Shown piece after piece: positions 7,548 to 15,102 of a stretch of 15,187 nucleotides of DNA. The notes under the pieces were generated by a model. It was not told the DNA's origin. It saw only the letters and a program-made list of their open reading frames with translations, and searched no databases. Numbering within the stretch: position 1 is the first letter of the stretch; the number at the start of each line of letters is the position of its first letter. The stretch comes from an uncultured Gemmatimonadota bacterium (GTDB taxonomy: Bacteria; Gemmatimonadota; Gemmatimonadetes; Longimicrobiales; Gaopeijiaceae): positions 1 through 15,187 of the forward strand of contig CAKZOQ010000006.1 of NCBI GenBank assembly GCA_937136445.1. The letters are read 5' to 3'. A program made the translations under genes and the position numbers.

Positions 7548-7559
7548 GGGCCACGCAGG

Positions 7560-8819
7560 CTAGCGGAGCTTCCGGAAGAGGCGATCCGCCAGGGTGACGG
7601 CCAGCGGAACGCCCGCAGCCAGGAACACGTTGCCGACGGCGTTCACCGTGGGCTGGTCCCCTCCCACGGTGGACAACGAGAAGGCGTAGCCGGGAAAGAG
7701 CATCATCCCCGCGCCCAGAAGGGCCGGGACCAGCCGGCCGACGGAGGTATCGGTGCCTCCCGCCCAGCGAGCTCCGAAGGCGCTCCCCACCGCCGGGAGG
7801 ATGACGGCGGCGGTCCCCGCCAGGACGCTGCGTCCGGCGCCGCAGGAGCTGTCGAGCTCGTCGTTGTCCGTGATCTCGATGCACTGCTGGGCGATGGCCA
7901 GCCCGGCGGCCATCCCCGCCGCGTTGCCCAGCGCCGACCCCAGGAGGGTCTTCCCGGTGCTGTGGCCGGCCGGGTCCCGGGTCCAGTCGAAGGTGAAGGC
8001 CTCCCGGTCCATCCCCAGGGCCGGGCTTCCCGGGGCCCCGATGGATCGCCCCGGCCGACGGGTCTCGATGAGGATCACTCCGTAGAGGGAGCCGGTCCCG
8101 TAGCGTACCCCCGCCTCGCCAGGCGGCATGACCTCGATCCGCTCCAGATTGTCCAGCCCGACGATGCCGTAGAGGTATTGGGGGTCGCTCACCACGACCC
8201 CGTCCATGAGGACCATGGGGTGGTTGCAGCTCCGGTTGTTCACGATGGAGATGCTGGCCGCCGCCCGGAACTCCAGGCAGATGTCGCTCCGTGAGAGGTT
8301 GCTGGCCTGCCGCAGCTTGAGTCCGGGCACCGTCTGGCGGATGAGGTCGCCCATGTGCTGGCTCGTACCGATGGCCTCGACGATCTCCTCCCGGTTGACC
8401 TCCCAGAAACTCGCCCCGGTACGGCGCCGTCGGCGCTCCAGACTGGTCTCGCCGTCCACCACGATGGGCGCGAGCTCGATGGCCTCCTGGGCCAGCCGAA
8501 TCTCCAGGCGGACGTCCACGGATGCGTCCAGGATGACGTCGTGGGAGTGGGACCCGTAGGCCACGTGGTCTACCTGGAGGGTCCACGCGCCGGTGGGCAC
8601 GTCCCTCAGCACGAAGGCCCCGTCCGCGTCGGTGGCGGCGGACACGGCGATGCCGTCCACCCGGAGGATGACGTCGGGGATGCCGTCCCGGGTCTCGTGG
8701 TCGAGGACGACGCCCGGGACGTCCAGGGTCGCCTGGGCCGCCAGACCGCCGCTTCCCGCCCCAAGGCCCAGGAGCAGCAACGGCGTCAGAAGATCGACGC
8801 GGAATCTCGAGCCCCTCAT
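7560..8819 (-). CDS. carboxypeptidase-like plus TonB-plug protein lacking a beta-barrel
   Basis: This 419-residue exported protein resembles only the front end of a SusC-type receptor. Parts in order: signal peptide 1-28 (ending GGLAA before Gln29); carboxypeptidase-regulatory-like domain about 33-110; TonB-box-like ELAPIVVDG (115-123); an Arg run (129-133); and a plug domain about 135-255 containing MVLMDGVVVSDP (202-213) and the NLERIEVMPPGEAGVRYG block (224-241), matching the plug consensus. The roughly 700-residue barrel expected next is absent. In its place are about 150 residues with four hydrophobic Gly/Ala-rich segments (about 291-311, 331-350, 363-383, 393-411) and a basic end (RLFRKLR). 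Cys181/198 and Cys313/326 form possible disulfide pairs. The start has GGAGG (8826-8830 on the complement) 6 bases upstream. No frameshift or decayed barrel is visible, since the frame is intact and the next gene follows in 12 bases. Role unknown. Confidence 0.85.
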   Translation of the reverse strand: MRGSRFRVDLLTPLLLLGLGAGSGGLAAQATLDVPGVVLDHETRDGIPDVILRVDGIAVSAATDADGAFVLRDVPTGAWTLQVDHVAYGSHSHDVILDASVDVRLEIRLAQEAIELAPIVVDGETSLERRRRRTGASFWEVNREEIVEAIGTSQHMGDLIRQTVPGLKLRQASNLSRSDICLEFRAAASISIVNNRSCNHPMVLMDGVVVSDPQYLYGIVGLDNLERIEVMPPGEAGVRYGTGSLYGVILIETRRPGRSIGAPGSPALGMDREAFTFDWTRDPAGHSTGKTLLGSALGNAAGMAAGLAIAQQCIEITDNDELDSSCGAGRSVLAGTAAVILPAVGSAFGARWAGGTDTSVGRLVPALLGAGMMLFPGYAFSLSTVGGDQPTVNAVGNVFLAAGVPLAVTLADRLFRKLR

Positions 8820-8825
8820 GAACCG

Positions 8826-8830
8826 CCTCC
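8826..8830 (-). promoter_or_regulatory. ribosome binding site of the plug-domain gene
   Basis: GGAGG on the minus strand lies 6 bases before the ATG at 8819 and supports that start. Confidence 0.65.
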
Positions 8831-8851
8831 GAGGACCCGGAGGTCCGGTGG

Positions 8852-8875
8852 ATGATACTGTGGCACCTCAATGGT
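8852..8875 (-). promoter_or_regulatory. possible promoter of the plug-domain gene
   Basis: In the 103-base gap after the amidase stop there is a short AT-richer patch. On the minus strand TATCAT (8857-8852) would serve as a -10 and place the transcript start about 25 bases before the ATG. No good -35 is present at the right distance, so the gene could equally be read from the amidase promoter. Confidence 0.25.
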
Positions 8876-8922
8876 ACGCCGCAGCGGCCGGTGAGTGTCC
8901 GGTCGTCCAGGGTCCCGGCCGG

Positions 8923-10440
8923 TCAGCCCGTCGCACGGGCCAGCTCCGGGAGCCGATGGAACCAGGGCCGCGCCTCTTCCAGGCTTCCGGCCAGGCGGAA
9001 GAGGACGTCCTCGGCGCCGTACCGGGCCACCAGGTGAATGCCGACGGGCAGTCCCTGGTGCCAGGAGAGGGGGACGGACATGGCCGGTTGACCGGTGGCG
9101 TTGGAGATGGGGGTCCAGGGGATGAAGTCGAATGCGTCGTCGGCGGCCTGGTCCAGGAGTCCGGAGAGGCGCACCACGCGGCCCGAGCCGAGGGTGCCCA
9201 GGAGGCCCATGAGCCGGCGTTCCCATGCCGACGGCCCCAGCGACCCGTGGGGTGGTGGGGGAGTGGCCAGCGTCGGCGTCAGGAGCAGGTCGTGCTCCAG
9301 GAAGAAGGGAGCGGAGGAACGCCCCAGCCGCTCCAGCGTCCGGATGGCCGTGGCGTAGGCCCGGGCGGGGAGCCCCGCCCCCAGGAGGGCCAGTGCCCGG
9401 GTGGGGCCCTCCAGCTCGTCGGAACGGGGTGGCCGCCCCACCCGGATCCGCGCCTCCTCCAGGTCGGCGGCCAGCTCCGAGGCGACCATGGTGAGGAAGG
9501 CCCGCGCCACCGCCGGCCCGTCCACGGGCGGCCGGGCCTCCACGACCTGGTGCCCCATGGATTCCAGGAGCCGGGCGGCGTCCTCCACGGCGGCGACACA
9601 GGCGGGGTGGACGCTCCCGGACAGGAACGGCTCGGTGGTGAAGCCGATGCGGAGCCGCCCGGGATCGCGCCCCACCTCCTCGAGGTAGGGCCGCTCCGGC
9701 GGGGGAGCCGCCACTGGCGCACCCGGGTCCGGGCCCCGGAGGACGTCCAACGCCGCCGCGCTGTCCCGCACGGACCGGGTGAGCACGTGCTCCACGACCA
9801 GCCCCCGCCAGAGCTGCCCCTGGATGGGCCCGGTGGGGGTCCGACCCCGGGTGGGCTTGAGGCCGAAGAGGCCGCAGCACGACGCCGGGATCCGGATGGA
9901 CCCGCCGCCGTCGCCGCCGCCGGCCACCGGCACGATGCCCGCGGCCACCGCCGCTCCCGAGCCTCCGCTGGACCCCCCTGGCGTCCGTTCGAGATCCCAG
10001 GGGTTGGCGCAGGTGCCCCAGTACTCGCCCTCGGTGAAGGGCGTGAGGCCCCATTCCGGGAGGTTGGTCTTGCCGAAGGGCACGAAACCGGCGGCCTGGA
10101 CCCTACGAGCCGTCTCGGAGTCGAAGGGAGCCGGGGTGTCGGCCAGGTAGCGACTGCCGGCGGAGGTGGGGTGGCCGGCGAACTCCATGAGGAGGTCCTT
10201 GGCCAGGAAGGGCACGCCGGCGAAGGGACCGTCGCCCTTCTCGGTGGGTCGCCGAGGCATCGCACGCGCGCGGGCCCGAGCCTCCTCCTCCATGAGGCGG
10301 ACGACGGCGTTCAGCGAAGGATTCAGCGCCGCTGTCCGCGCCAGCGCCAGCTCCAGGAGCTCCTCCGGCGTCACCTCGCCGGCCCGCACCAGGTCGGCGA
10401 GGGCCAGGGCGTCGTGGCGAAGGTATTCCTCGTGGGTCAT
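8923..10440 (-). CDS. amidase-signature family hydrolase
   Basis: This 505-residue protein is a complete amidase-signature enzyme that hydrolyses a carboxamide bond through a Ser-cisSer-Lys triad. Lys81 lies in PFLAKDLL, the cis-Ser157 in TPGGSSGGSGAA, and the nucleophile Ser181 in GDGGGSIRIPASCCG; the spacings (76 and 24 residues) match fatty-acid amide hydrolase. The length is typical. There is no signal peptide, so it is presumably cytoplasmic. It is not GatA-like by context, since no gatB or gatC is present, and the substrate cannot be assigned; a general aliphatic or aryl amide or amino-acid amide is possible. The ATG at 10440 has only a weak ribosome site, and its promoter must lie in the 122-base divergent gap. 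It may be co-transcribed with the plug-domain gene 103 bases downstream, but that gap is long and the functions do not obviously connect. Confidence 0.92.
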   Translation of the reverse strand: MTHEEYLRHDALALADLVRAGEVTPEELLELALARTAALNPSLNAVVRLMEEEARARARAMPRRPTEKGDGPFAGVPFLAKDLLMEFAGHPTSAGSRYLADTPAPFDSETARRVQAAGFVPFGKTNLPEWGLTPFTEGEYWGTCANPWDLERTPGGSSGGSGAAVAAGIVPVAGGGDGGGSIRIPASCCGLFGLKPTRGRTPTGPIQGQLWRGLVVEHVLTRSVRDSAAALDVLRGPDPGAPVAAPPPERPYLEEVGRDPGRLRIGFTTEPFLSGSVHPACVAAVEDAARLLESMGHQVVEARPPVDGPAVARAFLTMVASELAADLEEARIRVGRPPRSDELEGPTRALALLGAGLPARAYATAIRTLERLGRSSAPFFLEHDLLLTPTLATPPPPHGSLGPSAWERRLMGLLGTLGSGRVVRLSGLLDQAADDAFDFIPWTPISNATGQPAMSVPLSWHQGLPVGIHLVARYGAEDVLFRLAGSLEEARPWFHRLPELARATG

Positions 10441-10562
10441 GGGCGAGGCGGCAGACGTGGGCGATGGTGCGGACTGGCGCTAATGTTGCAGGATCCGAGC
10501 GTGTTCGCTCGTACGGGCGGCACCGCCGCCTCGCCTCCTCCCGCTACCGGAAACCCACGTCC
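10441..10562. promoter_or_regulatory. divergent promoter region between amidase and repeat-protein genes
   Basis: This 122-base gap must hold start signals for both directions. On the plus strand TAATGT (10481-10486) could be a -10, without a convincing -35. A hairpin, CGAGCG-TGTT-CGCTCG (10496-10511, 6-bp stem and 4-base loop), lies just downstream and could be an operator or a 5' mRNA stem for the plus-strand gene. Confidence 0.35.
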
Positions 10563-11111
10563 ATGACCCGAGCCGCCACACTCCTGGCCCTCGTTCTCCT
10601 CTTCCTGCCCTTGTCTCCGGCGAGCGTCGAGGCTCAGACGGAGCGTCCCATCCAGGTGGCGCTCCTGTCCCCCATCCAGGCCTTCCCGGCCTCCGACGCC
10701 GTCCGCGGACTCCGGCTCAGCCTCCTCTACGGAAAGAACACCGACGTCCGCGGGGTGGATCTGGGCCTGGTGACCCACGTCACCGGCGACTTCGTGGGCG
10801 TCCAGTGGAGCCTCCTGGGCCTGGTGGAGGGCGACGCCCGGGGCATCCAGCTCGGCGGGGTGAACCTCACGGCCGGCGCCCTCCAGGGAGCCCAGCTCGG
10901 AGCCGTGAACAGCGCCGGTGGTGGCGAGGGGCTGCAGTGGGGGGTGGTGAACCACACGCGCAACCTCCGCGGACTCCAGATCGCCTTCGTGAACTACGCG
11001 GAGCGGCTGGAGGGGGTGCAGCTCGGCCTGGTGAACATCATCCGGAACGGAGGTGTGCTCCCGGTCATGCCCCTCATCAACTGGAGCTTCGACGAGGCGG
11101 AGGCCCGGTAG
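10563..11111 (+). CDS. exported protein of tandem 14-15 residue repeats (LA_2272 surface-repeat-like)
   Basis: This 182-residue protein has a signal peptide (1-24, ending SVEA before Gln25) followed by a tandem array of the type G-hydrophobic-Q-L-G-x-V-N. The repeat glycine falls at residues 49, 64, 79, 94, 109, 123, 137 and 151: five copies spaced by 15, then three by 14. Typical units are GIQLGGVN, GAQLGAVN, GLQWGVVN and GVQLGLVN. The pattern matches what databases call LA_2272 family surface repeat proteins, first named in Leptospira, which should fold as stacked short beta-strands at the cell surface or outer membrane. No enzymatic motif or cysteine is present. The function of the family is unknown to me. 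The start at 10563 is chosen for the signal peptide; the ribosome site is weak. It is convergent with the VOC gene 25 bases downstream. Confidence 0.8.
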   Translation: MTRAATLLALVLLFLPLSPASVEAQTERPIQVALLSPIQAFPASDAVRGLRLSLLYGKNTDVRGVDLGLVTHVTGDFVGVQWSLLGLVEGDARGIQLGGVNLTAGALQGAQLGAVNSAGGGEGLQWGVVNHTRNLRGLQIAFVNYAERLEGVQLGLVNIIRNGGVLPVMPLINWSFDEAEAR

Positions 11112-11121
11112 CCGACCCCCT

Positions 11122-11133
11122 CGCCGCGCGGCG
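11122..11133. terminator. 12-base perfect palindrome between convergent genes
   Basis: CGCCGCGCGGCG sits in the 25-base gap between two convergent stop codons (11111 and 11137). It could form a short hairpin on both strands and end both transcripts, but there is no T-run and the loop would be strained. The call rests mainly on position. Confidence 0.25.
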
Positions 11134-11136
11134 CGG

Positions 11137-11934
11137 CTACCCGCCCATGCCCTGGTGGAGGGCGAACACCGCGCCCTGGGGGTCCACGCAGACGGCCACG
11201 GTGTCCCCGCCCGGCACCTCCATGGGTCCGCTGGCCACCGATCCGCCCCCGGACGAGACGGTGTCGAGCGCCTTCGTGATGTCCTCCACCCGGACGTAGA
11301 CCGTCCACGCGTTCACCGGCATCTGGTCGGGGCGGTTGAAGATGCCGCCCACCGATTCCTCGGGGGTGGATGCACCCTCGTCGGAGAACATGTAGTAGAT
11401 GCCCATCTCCGGGCCCATGTCGTGTTCGCCGGCATCTCCCCACCCCAGGAGCTCGTGATAGAAGGTCCGGGCCTCCCGCCAGTCGTCGGTGGCGAGCTCG
11501 TGCCATGAAAACGCTCCGGGCGTGCCGGGATCGACGGGGACGTAGGAATCGCCGGGGGCGGGCTCGTGCAGCGCCAGGGCGGCGCCCCAGGGGTCGGTGA
11601 ACCAGGCCACCCGGCCCACACCGGGGATGTCGGTGGGACCCCACATCGCCGACCCGCCCAGCTCCTCCACCCGGGCCAGGGTGGCTTCCGTGTCCGGGGT
11701 GGAGACGTAGGCCATCCAGTTGGGGGGCGCTCCTGCCGCACGGGCCTCCTCCGGCAGCTCCATGAGGCCGCCCACCGAGGCCCCCCCCACCTGCCACTCG
11801 GTGTAGGGCATGTCGCCGACGTCGCTCTCCTTCGCCGTCCATCCGGTGACGGCCGAGTAGAAGGCCCGGGCGGCCCCGGGGTCGGTGGTCATGAGTTCGT
11901 ACCAGCAGAACCTGCCCAGCGGCGTATCGGGCAT
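11137..11934 (-). CDS. two-domain VOC (glyoxalase/dioxygenase superfamily) protein
   Basis: This 265-residue protein is a tandem pair of VOC modules, about 5-125 and 140-262. The internal duplication is visible: GRFCWYELMTTDPGAARAFYSAVTGW aligns in pattern with the FSWHELATDDWREARTFYHE segment (142-161) plus LLGW, and each half ends in a DPWGA/DPQGA strand followed by ALH (WFTDPWGAALALH and CVDPQGAVFALH). It resembles the Cfp30B-like group in actinobacteria and relatives, whose reaction is not defined. The usual glyoxalase metal-ligand set is not obvious, so it may bind or protect against a small molecule rather than act as glyoxalase I. There is no signal peptide. The ATG at 11934 has GGAGG 5 bases upstream (complement of 11940-11944). 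It is transcribed alone, or from the padR-permease operon 141 bases upstream. Confidence 0.9.
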   Translation of the reverse strand: MPDTPLGRFCWYELMTTDPGAARAFYSAVTGWTAKESDVGDMPYTEWQVGGASVGGLMELPEEARAAGAPPNWMAYVSTPDTEATLARVEELGGSAMWGPTDIPGVGRVAWFTDPWGAALALHEPAPGDSYVPVDPGTPGAFSWHELATDDWREARTFYHELLGWGDAGEHDMGPEMGIYYMFSDEGASTPEESVGGIFNRPDQMPVNAWTVYVRVEDITKALDTVSSGGGSVASGPMEVPGGDTVAVCVDPQGAVFALHQGMGG

Positions 11935-11939
11935 CTCGG

Positions 11940-11944
11940 CCTCC
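11940..11944 (-). promoter_or_regulatory. ribosome binding site of the VOC gene
   Basis: GGAGG on the minus strand lies 5 bases before the ATG at 11934 and supports that start codon. Confidence 0.6.
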
Positions 11945-11968
11945 GTGAGGAAGGTGGGCGAGGCCGCG

Positions 11969-11982
11969 GAGGTCGCGACCTC
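11969..11982. promoter_or_regulatory. 14-base perfect palindrome upstream of the VOC gene
   Basis: GAGGTCGCGACCTC is perfectly self-complementary and lies 35-48 bases before the VOC start, in the 141-base gap after the permease stop. It could be an operator for a dimeric regulator of the VOC gene. No promoter element is convincing nearby. Confidence 0.3.
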
Positions 11983-12075
11983 GGGGGGGCACGTCCAACA
12001 TTCGTCCCCGGGGCGACGGGATTACCTGCCCAGAGTACGGCATTCTCCGCGTGGTCTCCCATCAGGGTCCCCGGC

Positions 12076-14757
12076 TCAGTCGGATCGCAGTGCCCCCACC
12101 GGATCCGTCCGGGACGCGCGCACCGCCGGCAGCCAGGAGGCGAGGGCCGCCACCGCCGGGAAGAGGACCAGGACCACGATCAGCGTCACCGGATCGAAGG
12201 GGCTCACCCCGTAGAGGGCGGCGGCGATGGCCCGTCCTACCACCAGGGCACCCACCAGCCCCACCCCGAGGCCGGTGGCGGTGAGCACCACCCCGTCCCG
12301 CACGACCGTCCAGCGGATGCCTCGAGCGCTGGCTCCCAGTGCCATCCGGATGCCCATCTCCCGACGGCGCTGCGCCACCGAGAAGGCGATCAGGCCGTAG
12401 ATGCCCAGGGTGGCCAGGAGGAGCGCGCCCCCGCCGAAGACCCCCAGGAAGGCCGAGCCCAGACTCCACTGGAGCTGGTTCTCCCGGAGGACGGCGCTCA
12501 TGGGCTGCACCGTGACGGCCAGGTCCGGATCCAGAGCGGTGAGCGCCCGACGGACCGAGGCGGAGAGGGCCGCCGGGTCGCCCTCGGTGCGGGCCACCAG
12601 GTAGTGGCGCCGGGTGGTGCTCTGGAGGATGGGCCGATACACCTGCGGGCCGGGACGTTCGCCACCCAACTCCTGGTGGACCACCGTTCCCACCACCCCC
12701 ACCACCGTCGTCTCCACCGGGTCGTCGGGGTCGCCCAGGAGGAGGGTCCGACCCACCGCCTGCTCCACCGTCCAGAGGCGTTCGGCAAGCGACTGGCTCA
12801 CCAGGACCACCGGCGGTCCGTCGAGGTCGTCTCCGGGCCCGAAGTCCCGTCCCGCCAGGAGGGGGATGCCCAGGGTGGTCGGGTAGCCGGGCCAGCTCCG
12901 GTTCGCCACGGCGGTGGGCCACTCCTCACCCGGGGCTCCGGCTCGCTCCGGTGCGTTGAACTGCCACACCGAGGTCTCGTGGTTCAGCGGGATGAAGCTG
13001 GCGGCCGATGCCGAGGCCACCTCCGGGAGGGCCTCCAGCCGGACCATCGCCTCCCGAGTGAAGGCCCGCACCTCGGTCAGGTCGTAGGCGGCCTGGGGGG
13101 GGACGACCTCCGCGAAGAGGACCCGCTCCGCCTCGAATCCGAGCTCCATCTCCTGGACGGCGGCGAAGCTCCGGATCATGAGCCCGGCCCCGGCGAGGAG
13201 GACCACGGCCAGGGCCACCTGGACGGTGACCAGCGCCTTCCGGCCCCGGGAGGCCGCCAGCCCGCCGGAGCTCTTGCTTCCGGCCTTGAGGCCCCGGGCC
13301 AGGTCCTTCCGGGTGGTGGCGAGTGCCGGGGCCAGCCCGAAGATGAGGGGGGTGGCCAGCGTCACCGCCACCGTGAAGGCCAGCACCGTGCCGTCCAGCC
13401 GGGCTTCGCCGACGCGGAAGAGGTCGGGGGGGAGGAGCGGTCCCACCACGGCCACCGCCGCCGCGGCCAGCCCCACCCCCACCACACCGCCCACCAGAGC
13501 CAGGAGCGTACTCTCGGTAAGGAGCTGGCGGACGATGCGGCCCCGGGAGGCACCCATGGCGGAGCGGACCGAGAGGTCCCGGACCCGGGTGCTGGCCCGG
13601 GCCAGCGTGAGGCTCGCCACGTTCACGCAGGCGATGGCCAGGACGAAGGCCACGGCGCCGAGCATGATGGAGAAGGTGAGGGTCAGCACGTCCCAGGCGA
13701 AGTTGAGGGCCTGGCGCATGGGCAGGACCGTCACCCCCGCCCAGCGGCCGTCGGCGTCGGGGTAGGCCTGGCCCAGCTCGGACTGGATCCGTGTGAGCTC
13801 GCCGTCCAGCCGCTCCCGATCCCACCCGGGAGCCATCCGCCCCACCGCGAGATAGGGCGCCGGCCCGGCCCGATCCGCCGCCGCTGCGGATTCCCGGAGG
13901 GGTGTCCAGAGCACCACCCGGTTGAAGGGGAAGGCGAAGCGGGGGGGCATGATTCCCACCACCGTGTGCGCGACTCCGTCCAGGGTGATGGAGCGACCCA
14001 CGATCCCCGGGTCGCCCAGGTAGCGACGCTGCCAGAAGCCGTGGTCCAGGAGGGCCACCGGCTCGGCCCCCGGGCCGCCGTCCTCCGGGACGAAGCCCCG
14101 ACCCAGGACGGGCTGGACCTGAAGCACCTCCAGCAGGTTGGCGGAGACCGGCGCGAAGTTGATTCCCTCGGCGCCCTCGGGCCCGGTGACGGTCCCGCCA
14201 CGATAGGCATAGGCGGCGAGGGCCTCCAGCCCCTGGCTCCGGTCCGCCCAGTCCTGGACGATGGGGAGGCTGAAGCGGTCCATGTGCCACCCGGTGACCG
14301 GGTTCACCTGGGCGATGTGGGCCAACTCCTCCGCCTCTCCGAAGGGGAGGGGGCGGAAGAGGTAGGGGTTCATCACGCTGAAGATCACCGTGTTGGCGGC
14401 GATGCCGAACGCCAGCGTCAGGACCACCAGGGCCGCGTAGCCCGGGGCATGTCGGAGACTCCGCATCGCCCAACGAAGGTCCTGTCCCAGCTCCTCGAGG
14501 ATTCTCCCTCGCTCGTTCATCCGTCCCCTCCGTTCCTGGATCGTCGTGAGATCGGCCCGGGTCCCGTCCACGTCTCCGAAGCGCCGTGCGGCCTCCCGCC
14601 GCGCCTCGTCCGGGGTCCAGCCCTCCGACACAAGCTCCTCCTCCAGGAGGGCCAGGTGGTGGGTCAGCTCCTCGTCCACCGCCGCCCGGGCGTCGTCCCG
14701 GGAGTGTCGGTCCAGCCGGAAGGTCCGGCGTGGCTCCTGGTCTCGTTGCTTGGCCAC
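12076..14757 (-). CDS. ADOP-type MacB/FtsX permease
   Basis: This 893-residue inner-membrane protein is a double MacB/FtsX permease of the ADOP kind (acidobacterial duplicated orphan permease). Residues about 13-75 form the prefix domain seen in these proteins, including VDEELTHHLALLEEELVSEG and EARREAARRFGD. The first half has a membrane helix at about 107-127, a periplasmic MacB-like domain about 130-350, and an FtsX core with helices near 365-388, 417-442 and 466-490. The second half repeats this: helix about 508-528, periplasmic domain 535-740, and helices near 775-804, 831-853 and 868-890. The FtsX cytoplasmic motif occurs twice (RDLSVRSAMGAS and RREMGIRMALGAS), confirming the duplication. 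It ends SRTDPVGALRSD, as is usual. The start is a GTG 3 bases after the padR stop, with GGAGG about 10 bases upstream. No ABC ATPase is encoded nearby. The substrate is unknown; lipoprotein or drug export and envelope-stress roles are guesses. Confidence 0.93.
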   Translation of the reverse strand: MAKQRDQEPRRTFRLDRHSRDDARAAVDEELTHHLALLEEELVSEGWTPDEARREAARRFGDVDGTRADLTTIQERRGRMNERGRILEELGQDLRWAMRSLRHAPGYAALVVLTLAFGIAANTVIFSVMNPYLFRPLPFGEAEELAHIAQVNPVTGWHMDRFSLPIVQDWADRSQGLEALAAYAYRGGTVTGPEGAEGINFAPVSANLLEVLQVQPVLGRGFVPEDGGPGAEPVALLDHGFWQRRYLGDPGIVGRSITLDGVAHTVVGIMPPRFAFPFNRVVLWTPLRESAAAADRAGPAPYLAVGRMAPGWDRERLDGELTRIQSELGQAYPDADGRWAGVTVLPMRQALNFAWDVLTLTFSIMLGAVAFVLAIACVNVASLTLARASTRVRDLSVRSAMGASRGRIVRQLLTESTLLALVGGVVGVGLAAAAVAVVGPLLPPDLFRVGEARLDGTVLAFTVAVTLATPLIFGLAPALATTRKDLARGLKAGSKSSGGLAASRGRKALVTVQVALAVVLLAGAGLMIRSFAAVQEMELGFEAERVLFAEVVPPQAAYDLTEVRAFTREAMVRLEALPEVASASAASFIPLNHETSVWQFNAPERAGAPGEEWPTAVANRSWPGYPTTLGIPLLAGRDFGPGDDLDGPPVVLVSQSLAERLWTVEQAVGRTLLLGDPDDPVETTVVGVVGTVVHQELGGERPGPQVYRPILQSTTRRHYLVARTEGDPAALSASVRRALTALDPDLAVTVQPMSAVLRENQLQWSLGSAFLGVFGGGALLLATLGIYGLIAFSVAQRRREMGIRMALGASARGIRWTVVRDGVVLTATGLGVGLVGALVVGRAIAAALYGVSPFDPVTLIVVLVLFPAVAALASWLPAVRASRTDPVGALRSD

Positions 14758-14760
14758 GGC

Positions 14761-15102
14761 TCAGGCCCCTCCCTTCCGGGGCTCCAGGACCTTGAAGACG
14801 GCAGCGGCGTAGCGTCGCCAGAAGCCGGCCTCCTCCTCGAGCTGGCTGCGCCCCGACGCGGTGAGTCGGTAGAACTTGGCCCGTCGTCCCTTGTCGGAGA
14901 TGCCCCACTCGGCCGAGACCCACCCGCTCTCCTCCATGCGATGGAGTGCCTTGTAGAGGGCGGCGTCCTGGAGCTCGAGGACGCCCTCGGAGCGCTGGGC
15001 GATGGCCCGGGAGACGGCGAATCCGTGCCTGGGACCCTCGGTGAGGGTCTGGAGGATCACCAGGTCCACGGTCCCAGGGAGGAGTCCTCGGTCGGAGGGC
15101 AT
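14761..15102 (-). CDS. PadR family transcriptional regulator
   Basis: This 113-residue protein is a short PadR winged-helix repressor. LLPGTVDLVILQTL (7-20), the RHGFAVSRAI segment (25-34), ALYKALHRMEESGWV (48-62) and the wing SDKGRRAKFYRLTASGRSQL (69-88) follow the family consensus closely; the C-terminal helix (about 89-108) would form the dimer arm. The ATG at 15102 is preferred over a GTG at 15126 because GGGAG lies 5 bases before it and PadR proteins usually start just ahead of the LPG motif. The permease gene follows after 3 bases, so the two form an operon. PadR-ADOP pairs are common in Acidobacteriota and Gemmatimonadota, and PadR is probably an autorepressor responding to an unidentified ligand. 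The promoter lies between 15103 and the window edge or beyond; I see no clear element there. Confidence 0.93.
   Translation of the reverse strand: MPSDRGLLPGTVDLVILQTLTEGPRHGFAVSRAIAQRSEGVLELQDAALYKALHRMEESGWVSAEWGISDKGRRAKFYRLTASGRSQLEEEAGFWRRYAAAVFKVLEPRKGGA

Noticed and set aside
8593..10566. A 657-codon plus-strand open frame opposite the amidase and part of the plug-domain gene.
   Set aside because: It is a shadow frame: Gly/Pro/Arg-rich translation, no RBS or motif, and it crosses the boundary between two real minus-strand genes.
12926..14923. A 665-codon minus-strand frame overlapping the permease and padR.
   Set aside because: It is out of frame with two well-supported proteins, and its product is Gly/Arg/Pro low-complexity.
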